From Bradyrhizobium viridifuturi (GTDB lineage Bacteria; Pseudomonadota; Alphaproteobacteria; Rhizobiales; Xanthobacteraceae), in assembly GCF_001238275.1 (NCBI RefSeq), contig NZ_LGTB01000011.1, positions 62,001 through 126,000 on the forward strand: a stretch of 64,000 bases of DNA, read 5' to 3'. The notes under the pieces were generated by a model. That model did not search any database and was not told where the DNA came from. It saw nothing but the letters and a program-made list of their open reading frames with translations. Below are positions 9,624 to 19,780 of the stretch, piece after piece. Every line of letters begins with the position of its first letter. The first letter of the stretch is position 1. The translations under genes were made by a program, and so were the position numbers.

Positions 9624-10631
9624 GTGAGAGCCAAGAGTTTTTCCCGTCGTACGGTATTGTCCGGCACGGCCGCGTTGGCGGCCGCATCGATCCTGCCGCG
9701 CGCCAGCTTGGGTGCCGGCGACTGGCGGCCGACCGAGACGGTTCGCATCGTCGTGCCGGCCGCTGCCGGTGGATCGACCGACGTGATGGGGCGGCTGCTC
9801 GCCGCCCATTTGCAGCCACTGTGGGGCCAGTCGGTCGTGGTGGAGAATCGCTCGGGCGCCGGCGGCACCATCGGCACATCGGAGGTCGCGCGGAGCAAGG
9901 GCGACGGCCACACCATCCTGATCGGCAATCCCGGCCCGAACGCGATCGCCTTCAGCATCTTCCGCAATCTGACCTACAAAGCCGACCAGTTGCAGGCGGT
10001 TTCCAACATGATCCGGATCCCGAACATCGTCTCGGCGCATCCATCGACCGGCATCAAGTCGATCCCCGAACTGATCGCCTATCTGAAGAAGAACCCCGAC
10101 AAGCTAACCTACGGCTCGTCCGGCACCGGGCAGAGCCCTCACCTCACCGGCGCCTGGTTCCTGCAACTGACCGGGCTGAAGATGACGCACGTCCCGTTCC
10201 GCGGCGCCGGCCCGGCATTGCAGGCCGGGCTCGCCGGCGACATCCAGATCCTGTTCGACAATCTCTATCCATCGCTGCCGCAGGTGCTGGACGGCAAGCT
10301 GAACGGGCTCTGTGTCACCACCCCCGAGCGGAGCGAGTCTGCTCCGAACCTGCCGACCATGCGCGAGGGCGCGCCTGAGCTGGCAAAATTCGACGTCGCG
10401 TCCTGGTTCGGCGTGTTCCTGCCGAAGACCGCGCCCGCGCCCGTCGTCGACGAGCTGAACCGCCAGATCAAGGCGATGCTGGCGCGCGACGACGTCAGGA
10501 AGAACATCAGCGGCATGGGTGCACGCGCCGACTACGGCACGCCGCAGCAATTCTCCGATTTCGTTGATGCCGAGACGAAGAAATTCGCCGCCATCATCGA
10601 GAAGGAAGGCTTGCAGATGGAGGTCAAGTGA
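9624..10631 (+). CDS. Tripartite tricarboxylate transporter substrate-binding protein (TctC/Bug)
   Basis: Periplasmic binding protein of 335 residues. It has a Tat-type signal (SFSRRTVLSGTAALAAA). The Bug fold follows: VRIVVPAAAGGSTDVMGR, VVENRSGAGGTIGT, YGSSGTGQSPHLTGAW and HVPFRGAGPALQAGLAGDIQILFDN. The start is GTG 9624 after AGGGGG. There are no tctA/tctB genes beside it, so it either uses membrane subunits encoded elsewhere or is a solitary Bug receptor. The likely ligand is a carboxylate, unspecified. Confidence 0.9.
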   Translation: MRAKSFSRRTVLSGTAALAAASILPRASLGAGDWRPTETVRIVVPAAAGGSTDVMGRLLAAHLQPLWGQSVVVENRSGAGGTIGTSEVARSKGDGHTILIGNPGPNAIAFSIFRNLTYKADQLQAVSNMIRIPNIVSAHPSTGIKSIPELIAYLKKNPDKLTYGSSGTGQSPHLTGAWFLQLTGLKMTHVPFRGAGPALQAGLAGDIQILFDNLYPSLPQVLDGKLNGLCVTTPERSESAPNLPTMREGAPELAKFDVASWFGVFLPKTAPAPVVDELNRQIKAMLARDDVRKNISGMGARADYGTPQQFSDFVDAETKKFAAIIEKEGLQMEVK

Positions 10632-10669
10632 CGGCGCCGCCGTCATTTGGGATCACGGTGCGGCCAGCG

Positions 10670-10825
10670 CTACGAAGACTTGTTGATCTTCTTGACCTTG
10701 GCGTCGGTGGCTTCGATCGACATCGCAAGCTCCATGATCGCCTGCGACAGCAGGTCGATGGCCTCCTTCTGATCCTGCGACTTGGCGGCGCGCAGCGCGT
10801 AGTTGCGGGCGGATGAGAGCGACAT
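10670..10825 (-). CDS. Small conserved-looking protein, 51 aa
   Basis: A short gene starting MSLSSARNYALRAA. It reads as two amphipathic helices (KSQDQKEAIDLLSQAIMELAMSI) and a lysine-rich end (KVKKINKSS). GGAGA lies about 9 bases before ATG 10825. Codon choice is GC-rich at third positions, like the neighbours. The hppA terminator hairpin lies just upstream, so it is probably a separate unit. No function recognised. Confidence 0.65.
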   Translation of the reverse strand: MSLSSARNYALRAAKSQDQKEAIDLLSQAIMELAMSIEATDAKVKKINKSS

Positions 10826-10865
10826 CGATTGATCTCCGTGTTGTTCGCGTCAAGTTCTTCCAACA

Positions 10866-10895
10866 AAAACCCCGCGGCTTTCGCCGCGGGGTTTT
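10866..10895. terminator. Rho-independent terminator of hppA
   Basis: CCCCGCGG-ctttcg-CCGCGGGG flanked by A and T runs, so it can act on either strand. It sits just after the hppA stop (10913) on the minus strand. Confidence 0.88.
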
Positions 10896-10912
10896 GCATT
10901 CGTTGATGTCGC

Positions 10913-13033
<2,121 letters not shown>

Positions 13034-13253
13034 TGAATGTTGCCTCAGATCCTTGATGTAACCCCCGCGCCTATTTGTGCCGCTAGGGCGCGGCAGGCGC
13101 TTATTTTGCGAGGACAACCCTCCCCAAAACGGATTGCCTCAAATCGGGCGCGACCTTGCCAAAATCGTTACCGCTGTGCAACGCCACCTGTGGCCGAAAA
13201 AGCCGATATGGGCAGCAATTTAGAAGGAAAATCGGCGCTATCAGCCGGGAATG

Positions 13254-14255
13254 CTAGAAATGGCTGTAGGACAGGCGCTTCAACTTCAGTTCCCTGCCCT
13301 GCCCATCCAGGAAGCTCGGTGGTGACGAACCGGCAATGAGGCCGCCGATGGCGGTCACTGTGACCTTGGCCTGGCGTGCCTCTCGCAGGAACGCGTCTGC
13401 GCGATCGCCCGGGACGGCGCACAGAAGTTCGTAGTCGTCGCCGCCGGCGACCAGCGTCTCGATCCCGATCGCCTTGCGTGCGAGCAGCCCCGCGGCCGCG
13501 GATGACAACGGGACGCTCGGCACGTTGATCACGGCCGTCACACCGCTGGCTTCGCAAAGCTTTGCCAGATCGCCGGCGAGACCGTCGGACACATCCATCG
13601 CAGCGCTGGCGTGGGCGCGGACAGCGTGGGCAAGCGCGTTGCGCGGCTGCGGAACACGGTAGCGGGCGGCAAGAAAATCCCGCCCGGCGGCATCGTCCGC
13701 CAGCGCCGCCGCGACCGGACCTCCCTGGAGCACGTCGAGACCGAGCGCGGCATCGCCGATCGTACCGGTGACGAACACGCGGTCGCCCGCCCGCGCGCCC
13801 GCGCGATGCACCATCTTGCCCTGCGGCAGCCGGCCGAATGCGGTGATCGAGATCATCAGCGGCCCCGGCGTGGCGACGGTATCGCCGCCGAGCAGCGGAC
13901 AGCCAAAATCGGCTGCGTCCTCGCCAAGCGCCCGGGCGAACGGCTTCAGCCAGCTCTCATCGGCCTTGCGCACGGCCAGCGTCAGCACGAAGCCGGCGGG
14001 CACAGCCCCCTTGGCCGCAATATCGGAGAGGTTCACCCGCAGCGCCTTGCGCGCCAGCGTGTCGGGCGGATCGTTGCTGAGGAAATGCACACCCTCGACG
14101 ATGGCATCCGTGGTGACCACGATGTCCTCGCCGGCGGCCCGCAGCGCGGCGGCGTCATCCTCGAGACCGAACGCGCCGGGATCGGTCGCGAGCGGCTTGA
14201 AATAGCGCGCGATCAGGGAGTCTTCGCCGGAGGGATTATCGTGACGCTCTGCCAT
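13254..14255 (-). CDS. thiL: Thiamine-monophosphate kinase
   Basis: Final step of thiamine diphosphate synthesis, phosphorylating TMP. It is 333 residues with the PurM/ThiL fold: GEDSLIARYF, the Mg-binding DDAAALRA, VVTTDAIVEGVHFL, RVNLSDIAAKGAVP, DVSDGLAGDLAKLC and AGGDDYELL. It is the last gene of the glyA-nrdR-ribDEH-nusB-thiL run. A repeat element separates it from nusB. Confidence 0.95.
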   Translation of the reverse strand: MAERHDNPSGEDSLIARYFKPLATDPGAFGLEDDAAALRAAGEDIVVTTDAIVEGVHFLSNDPPDTLARKALRVNLSDIAAKGAVPAGFVLTLAVRKADESWLKPFARALGEDAADFGCPLLGGDTVATPGPLMISITAFGRLPQGKMVHRAGARAGDRVFVTGTIGDAALGLDVLQGGPVAAALADDAAGRDFLAARYRVPQPRNALAHAVRAHASAAMDVSDGLAGDLAKLCEASGVTAVINVPSVPLSSAAAGLLARKAIGIETLVAGGDDYELLCAVPGDRADAFLREARQAKVTVTAIGGLIAGSSPPSFLDGQGRELKLKRLSYSHF

Positions 14256-14275
14256 ATCGTGCGCCTCCCCTCAGC

Positions 14276-14378
14276 TGTCATCGCCCGGCTTGACCGGGCG
14301 ATCCAGTACGCCGCGGAAGCTGTTGTTGAAAATAGCCGCCGCGGCGTACTGGATCACCCGCATGCGCGGGTGATGACG
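14276..14378. repeat. Palindromic intergenic repeat, family A copy 1
   Basis: A composite palindrome between nusB and thiL. An end hairpin (CGCCCGG-ctt-gaCCGGGCG), a long inner inverted repeat (GATCCAGTACGCCGCGG and its complement), and a second end hairpin (ACCCGC-at-GCGGGT) are bounded by TCATC and GATGA. A second copy lies at 28068-28170. It resembles the dispersed REP-like elements common in Bradyrhizobium genomes. Confidence 0.85.
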
Positions 14379-14392
14379 GCGGAATATGCGGT

Positions 14393-14887
14393 TCAGCTCC
14401 GCACAAACTCGTCGCCGCGGAACTGGCGTGCGATCTGGTCGAGCACGGCATTGACCATGCCGGTCTCGTCCTTCTCGACAAAGGCATGGGCGACGTCGAC
14501 ATATTCGGACACCACCACGCGGCCCGGCACGTCCCGGCGGTGCTCGAGCTCGTAGGAGCCTGCCCGCAGCACCGCGCGCAGGATCGCGTCGATCCGCTTC
14601 AGCGGCCAGCCCTTCGACAGCGCCTCGTCGATCAGGGGATCGAGCTTGGCCTGATCGCGCACCACGCCGGAGACGACGTCGCGGAAGAACGCCGCTTCCG
14701 CCGGCAGATATTTCTCGCCCTCGACCTCGTTGCCGAGCCAGTGGCTCTCGAATTCGGCGAAGATGTCGTTGATGCCGGCACCGCCGATGTCCATTTGGTA
14801 GAGCGCCTGCACGGCGGCGAGCCGCGCCGCGCCGCGCCGGTTGGCCTTTCTTTCAGGGGCTTTGCCGGGTTTGTTGCTCTGAGCCAT
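14393..14887 (-). CDS. nusB: Transcription antitermination protein NusB
   Basis: Binds boxA RNA with NusE for rRNA antitermination. It is 164 residues with the family start RRGAARLAAVQALYQMDI, FRDVVSGVVRD, LKRIDAILRAVLRAGSYEL and VVVSEYVDVAHAFVEKDETGMVNAVLD. A basic N-terminal tail is usual in this group. It lies directly after ribH, as in most alphaproteobacteria. Confidence 0.95.
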   Translation of the reverse strand: MAQSNKPGKAPERKANRRGAARLAAVQALYQMDIGGAGINDIFAEFESHWLGNEVEGEKYLPAEAAFFRDVVSGVVRDQAKLDPLIDEALSKGWPLKRIDAILRAVLRAGSYELEHRRDVPGRVVVSEYVDVAHAFVEKDETGMVNAVLDQIARQFRGDEFVRS

Positions 14888-14889
14888 GA

Positions 14890-15381
14890 TCAGGCCTTTG
14901 CCAGACGGCGTTTGATCCGCAGCATCGCGATCGCGGCGCGGGCAGCGTCGCCGCCCTTGTTCAACTCGCTGGCGCGCGCCCGCGCCCAGGCCTGCGCCTC
15001 GGTGTTGACGGTGATGATGCCGTTGCCGAGCGGGAATTTCCGGCTGACAGCCAGATCCATCAACCCGCGCGAGGACTCCATCGAGACGATTTCGAAATGG
15101 ATGGTGTCGCCGCGCACCACGCAGCCGAGCGCGATCGCCGCGTCATAGGGCTTGCCGTTCGCTTCAGCGGCATCGATCGCAATGGCGATCGCGGCCGGAA
15201 TTTCCAGCGCGCCGGGCACCGTGATGACGTCGTGGCTCGCGCCGGCGATCTTCAGCTCCGCCAGCGCGCCTTCCAGCAGCGCATCCTGGATGTCGTCGTA
15301 AAACCGGGCCTCGACGATCAGCACGCGTGCGCCTGATATGTCGGTCTGGTCCTTCAGGGGTGCGCGCCGCGCGTCAGCCAT
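14890..15381 (-). CDS. ribH: 6,7-dimethyl-8-ribityllumazine synthase
   Basis: Condenses the pyrimidinedione with 3,4-dihydroxy-2-butanone 4-phosphate to give lumazine, the riboflavin precursor. It is about 163 residues from ATG 15381. Motifs visible are [27 protein letters not shown] and [20 protein letters not shown]. An upstream TTG at 15393 is less likely. It sits between ribE and nusB. Confidence 0.95.
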   Translation of the reverse strand: MADARRAPLKDQTDISGARVLIVEARFYDDIQDALLEGALAELKIAGASHDVITVPGALEIPAAIAIAIDAAEANGKPYDAAIALGCVVRGDTIHFEIVSMESSRGLMDLAVSRKFPLGNGIITVNTEAQAWARARASELNKGGDAARAAIAMLRIKRRLAKA

Positions 15382-15594
15382 TGCAATAACCAATCGGAAC
15401 TTGGGGAGGATTTGTGCAGCGTTTTAGGCGCAGCAGGCGGTAAAGCCAAGGGCAATACTGGCCCGGATGTCACCGCGATCGGCCTGATTTTTCAGGTCGG
15501 CTTCGTCAGCAATGCATGGGACATCCGGCCGGCAGTCGCCCGAGCCGAATTGGCACATAGGGACGTCCGTCTCGGCCGCAATGCCGGATCGAGG

Positions 15595-16203
15595 CTATTT
15601 CATCTCCGACAGCCGCGCCGCGTAGCGGGCCATCAGATCGACCTCGATATTGACCTCACTGCCGGCCTTCCAGCCGCTCAGGGTCGTAACACTGAGCGTG
15701 TGCGGGATGATCAGCACCGAAAAGGTCACGTCGTCGACCGTGTTCACGGTCAGCGAGACGCCGTCCAGCGTGATCGATCCTTTCGCCGCGATGAAGCGCG
15801 CCAGTTCGCGGGTGGTTCTGAGCTCGAAGCGCGCCATGTCGGGCAGATCGTCGCGCTTGACGATGGTGGCGATGCCGTCGGCATGGCCGGCCACGATGTG
15901 ACCGCCGAGTTCGTCCCCGATCTTGAGCGCGCGCTCGAGGTTGAGCCGGCCGCCCTGCGCCCAGTGCCTGGCGGTGGTCATGCCGAGCGTTTCGGCCGCG
16001 GCATCGACGTCGAACCAGGTCTTGCCGCCTGACGTGCCGGAGGCGACAACGGTGAGGCAGACGCCGTTGCAGGCGATCGAGGCGCCGTCGGCGATCGTGG
16101 TCTGGTCGTAGTCGCAGGCGATCCGCAGCCGATGCAGTTGCCCCTGCGCCACGGGCTTCAGGCTAACGATCTCACCGATATCGGTGACAATTCCGGTAAA
16201 CAT
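15595..16203 (-). CDS. ribE: Riboflavin synthase, alpha chain
   Basis: Dismutates two lumazines into riboflavin. It is 202 residues with the two repeated lumazine-binding domains: [12 protein letters not shown] with IACNGVCLTVV, then LNLERALKIGDELGGHIVAGHADGIA and ITLDGVSLTVNTV. ATG 16203 overlaps the ribD stop (TGATG); GTG 16206 is a less likely start. A gap of about 210 bases before ribH holds nothing I can identify. Confidence 0.95.
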   Translation of the reverse strand: MFTGIVTDIGEIVSLKPVAQGQLHRLRIACDYDQTTIADGASIACNGVCLTVVASGTSGGKTWFDVDAAAETLGMTTARHWAQGGRLNLERALKIGDELGGHIVAGHADGIATIVKRDDLPDMARFELRTTRELARFIAAKGSITLDGVSLTVNTVDDVTFSVLIIPHTLSVTTLSGWKAGSEVNIEVDLMARYAARLSEMK

Positions 16204-17351
16204 CACGCACGCTCGTAGATATTGAGACTGTCTTTGCCGAGGGCTTCGCTAGCACGAAGCCGGAAAGCGGGCGACTGCGTGATTGCGTCGAGCGGCAATG
16301 CGTCCAGCGCGGGAACGCCGTCGGCACCGATCGCATCCGGTCCGCGCAACAGCCAGATTTCATCGGCAAGGCCGGCCGCCACGAAAGAATTTGCCACGCG
16401 AGACCCGCCCTCAACCAGCAGTCGGGTGATTCCCTTCTCGGCCAGCGCATGCAGGACGGCAGGCAGATCGAGCCCCGCGGGCGCGCCGGCGGCAACGCGG
16501 ATCACCTGTGCGCCGGCGGCGCCGAGCTTCACAGCGGCGGGCGCCTCAGCCAGATCGGACGTCATCACCCAGAGCGGCGTCTCGCGCGCGGAATGCACCA
16601 GGCGGCTGTCGCCCGAGATCCGCAGCGCGCGATCCAGCACCACGCGTACCGGCGAGCGCGCAGCCATGCCCGGCAACCGGCAGGTCAAGAGCGGATCGTC
16701 AGCCCTGACCGTACCGATGCCGACCAGGATCGCGTCGCACTGCGCGCGCAACAGATGCACGCGGGTCCGCGCGGCCTCGCCTGATATTGCAACCGGCTTG
16801 TGGCCGTGCGCTGCGATCTTGTCATCGGCTGACACCGCGAGCTTGAGGATCACATGTGGACGCTTGTCCGTGATCCGGCGGAAATGTCCGGCATGGTCGC
16901 GCGCGGCCTCCGCGGCGCACAGCCCGACATCGACAGCGATGCCGGCGGCGCGCAGTTTCGCGTGCCCCTTCCCGCCGACCTCCGGATTGGGGTCCTCGAT
17001 CGCCGAGACCACACGCGCAAGCCCGGCCGCGACGACGGCGTCGGCGCAGGGCGGCGAGCGGCCGAAATGCGAGCAGGGTTCGAGCGTGACATAGAGCGTG
17101 GCGCCGCGGGCAGCGTCGCCGGCGCGCCGCAGCGCCTCGACCTCGGCATGCGGCCGACCACCGGGCTGGGTCCAGCCGCGACCGACGATGACGCCGTCCT
17201 TGACGATCACGGCGCCGACCGCCGGATTGGGCCAGGTGCGCCCGAGTCCGCGGCGGCCGAGCGCCAGCGCAAGCTGCATGAAGCGCAGATCGGCGGCTTT
17301 GGCCTCTTTGGATTTCTGCGCGAACTGGTCTTCGAGAATGCGAAAGATCAT
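16203..17351 (-). CDS. ribD: Bifunctional riboflavin deaminase-reductase
   Basis: Deaminates and then reduces the GTP-derived pyrimidine. The N-terminal deaminase domain shows the zinc set HAEVEAL and [19 protein letters not shown]. The C-terminal reductase domain shows [27 protein letters not shown] and [13 protein letters not shown]. It is 382 residues, normal length. The start overlaps the nrdR stop (ATGA), and the ribE start overlaps its own stop, so three genes are coupled. Confidence 0.95.
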   Translation of the reverse strand: MIFRILEDQFAQKSKEAKAADLRFMQLALALGRRGLGRTWPNPAVGAVIVKDGVIVGRGWTQPGGRPHAEVEALRRAGDAARGATLYVTLEPCSHFGRSPPCADAVVAAGLARVVSAIEDPNPEVGGKGHAKLRAAGIAVDVGLCAAEAARDHAGHFRRITDKRPHVILKLAVSADDKIAAHGHKPVAISGEAARTRVHLLRAQCDAILVGIGTVRADDPLLTCRLPGMAARSPVRVVLDRALRISGDSRLVHSARETPLWVMTSDLAEAPAAVKLGAAGAQVIRVAAGAPAGLDLPAVLHALAEKGITRLLVEGGSRVANSFVAAGLADEIWLLRGPDAIGADGVPALDALPLDAITQSPAFRLRASEALGKDSLNIYERA

Positions 17352-17830
17352 TTTCGCAACGTGGCGAGCCGCGGGTCCTCTTCGCCGGTCAACTCGTCGA
17401 GCACTGCTTCAAAGTCCTTGGCCTCGCGGAAATTGCGATAGACCGAGGCGAAGCGCACATAGGCGACGTCGTCGAGCTGGCGCAGATGCTCCATCACGAT
17501 CTCGCCGATCGCCTCCGAGGAGACCTCCGCCTCGCCGCCGCTTTCGAGCTCGCGAACGATGGTGGAGACCATCTTCTCCAACCGCTCCGACTCCACCGGG
17601 CGCTTGCGCAGCGAGATCTGCAGCGAGCGCACCAGCTTGTCGCGGTCGAACGGCACGCGGCGGCCGTTGCGCTTGATCACGGTCAGCTCGCGCAGCTGTA
17701 CCCGCTCGAAGGTCGTGAAGCGGAAGTTGCAGGCCATGCACACGCGCCGCCTGCGGATCACGGCCGAGTCTTCGGTCGGACGCGAGTCCTTGACCTGCGT
17801 ATCGAGAGAATTGCAGCTCGGGCAGCGCAT
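17348..17830 (-). CDS. nrdR: Transcriptional repressor NrdR
   Basis: Represses ribonucleotide reductase genes through NrdR boxes, sensing dATP/ATP. It is 160 residues. It has an N-terminal zinc ribbon ([13 protein letters not shown] and [14 protein letters not shown]) and an ATP-cone ([29 protein letters not shown]). It lies between glyA and ribD, a standard alphaproteobacterial position. Confidence 0.96.
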   Translation of the reverse strand: MRCPSCNSLDTQVKDSRPTEDSAVIRRRRVCMACNFRFTTFERVQLRELTVIKRNGRRVPFDRDKLVRSLQISLRKRPVESERLEKMVSTIVRELESGGEAEVSSEAIGEIVMEHLRQLDDVAYVRFASVYRNFREAKDFEAVLDELTGEEDPRLATLRK

Positions 17831-17861
17831 CCGACGGGACCTCTAACAGCGACCCTTTAAC

Positions 17862-19162
17862 TTACTGGTAGATCGGGAAGCGATCGGTCAGCGCCTTGAC
17901 GCGCTCCTTGATCGCGGCCTCGACCAGCGGCGCCTTGCCGTCCGGCGACTGCGCCAGCGCGTTCAGCACCTCTGCGATCATGCCGCCGACCTGCTTGAAC
18001 TCGGCGACGCCGAAGCCGCGCGTGGTCGCGGCCGGCGTACCGAGCCGCAGGCCCGAGGTCACGAACGGCTTCTCGGGATCGAACGGGATGCCGTTCTTGT
18101 TGCAGGTGATGGCGGCGCGCACCAGCGCCTTCTCGGAGATGTTGCCCTTCAGGCCCTTCGGCCTGAGGTCGACCAGCATCAGATGATTGTCGGTGCCGCC
18201 GGACACGATGTCGAGGCCGTGCCCGCGCAGCGTCTCCGCCAGTGCTTGGCGTTCTCGACCACGTTCTTGGCGTAGACCTTGAAGTCCGGACGCAGCGCTT
18301 CGGCGAACGCGACCGCCTTGGCGGCGATGACGTGCATCAGCGGGCCGCCCTGCAGGCCGGGGAAGATCGCCGAGTTCAACTTCTTGGCCAGCGTCTCGTC
18401 ATTGGTCAGGATCAGGCCGCCGCGCGGACCGCGCAGCGACTTGTGCGTCGTGGTGGTGGTGACGTGGGCATGCGGCACCGGCGAAGCGTGCACGCCACCG
18501 GCGACGAGGCCTGCGAAATGCGCCATGTCGACCAGCAGATACGCACCGACCGAGTCGGCGATCTCGCGGAAGCGCTTGAAGTCCCAGGCGCGCGAATAGG
18601 CCGAGCCGCCGGCGATGATCAGCTTCGGCTTGACCTGCTCGGCCTGCTTCTGGACTTCGTCCATGTCGATGATCTGGTCCTCGCGGCGCACGGTGTAGTG
18701 CGCGGCCTTGAACCACTTGCCGGACATGTTGACCGGCGAGCCGTGGGTGAGATGGCCGCCGGCGGCGAGGTCGAGACCCATGAAGGTATCGCCGGGCTGC
18801 AGCAGCGCCAGAAACACCGCCTGGTTCATCTGGCTGCCGGAGTTCGGCTGGACGTTGGCAAAGCCGGCGCCGAACAGCTTCTTGGCGCGCTCGATCGCCA
18901 GGTTCTCGGCGACGTCGACCCACTCGCAACCGCCGTAGTAGCGCGCGCCCGGATAACCTTCCGCGTATTTGTTGGTCATCACCGAGCCCTGCGCCTCCAG
19001 CACGGCGCGGCTGACGATGTTCTCGGAGGCGATCAGCTCGATCTCATGGCGCTGCCGGCCGAGCTCGCCCTTGATCGCGGCGGCGATCTCGGGATCGGCC
19101 TCGGCAAGGGTCGCCGAGAAGAAGGAATCGGGCGCGGAAGCGGTGTTGGTGGACGAGGTCAT
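17862..19162 (-). CDS. glyA: Serine hydroxymethyltransferase (frameshifted in this sequence)
   Basis: Converts serine and tetrahydrofolate to glycine and 5,10-methylene-THF. The N-terminal 310 residues are intact, with [11 protein letters not shown] and the PLP lysine in [14 protein letters not shown]. At about 18244-18246 one base is missing: the frame should read [24 protein letters not shown] but shifts after NAK. The rest ([17 protein letters not shown] onward to 17862) is intact in the next frame. Adding one C on the plus strand heals it. As the gene is central to C1 metabolism and nothing else is damaged, I treat this as a probable sequence error. Confidence 0.92.
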
Positions 19163-19780
19163 CGGCGAAATATCTCCACCGCCGCAAGCCTTTACACGGG
19201 ATGCGGACGGTCACGAGTGGCGGTCGAAGCTGGTTTCAGAGCGTTATCACATCGCCCCAAAATGGCCAAGCGCTTGCGGTCCCTAGCGGTCAATTATGCC
19301 AGATATGGTGGGGATGGCGGGGATTGCCAGCCGGACGAGCCAGCCCCGCGGGGCCGGTTCCGGCCCGCCGCCGCTGGCTCCGATTCCGGCCCGGCCGGCC
19401 CGGCACACGGCAAGCCGCGGGTGACGGATCCTTCCCGATTGCGCACGTGCGGGCATGGTCCGAGGCGTTCGTCCCCTCCCGTACTTCCTGAGAACAGAAC
19501 TGCGCCACCTGCCCCGCTCTCGATCCTCACGCGTCTATCGTCATACATCGTGTCACGAGACGATCTCGCGAAACGAATTTTGAATCGTTCTTTGAATCGT
19601 TCAACACTGGATCGATTCAAACGTCTCACGCGAGGCGTGCAATTGCGCGTCGTACTCCGTTGTCTCACAGTCACACCCGCGCGCTTTGCGCACGGCTTCG
19701 ATAGCTTCTAAGCGCGCGCGGCTGTTTACGAAAATCATCGTGATAACGACGCCGGAGAAAATTCTCTTCGGGGGCGTTGA
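19163..19780. other. Intergenic region before TonB receptor
   Basis: About 620 bases without a credible gene. The right half is AT-richer and holds direct repeats (see 19579-19602). Long open frames across 19.2-19.7 kb are extensions of glyA shadow frames. Confidence 0.5.
19579..19623. promoter_or_regulatory. Tandem 12-bp repeat upstream of TonB receptor
   Basis: TTTGAATCGTTC occurs twice back to back (19579-19590, 19591-19602). A nearby GATTCAAACG on the same strand (19614-19623) is a partial inverted copy. This could be a binding site controlling the receptor. It does not match the Irr (ICE) or RirA boxes I know. Confidence 0.35.

Noticed and set aside
18241..18250. Programmed frameshift in glyA
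   Set aside because: No slippery heptamer or stimulatory structure, and the same kind of one-base loss occurs in four other genes, which points to sequence error.
18242..19711. 489-codon plus-strand open frame
   Set aside because: Lies opposite glyA and runs into intergenic DNA; composition is that of an antisense shadow and no family motif is present.
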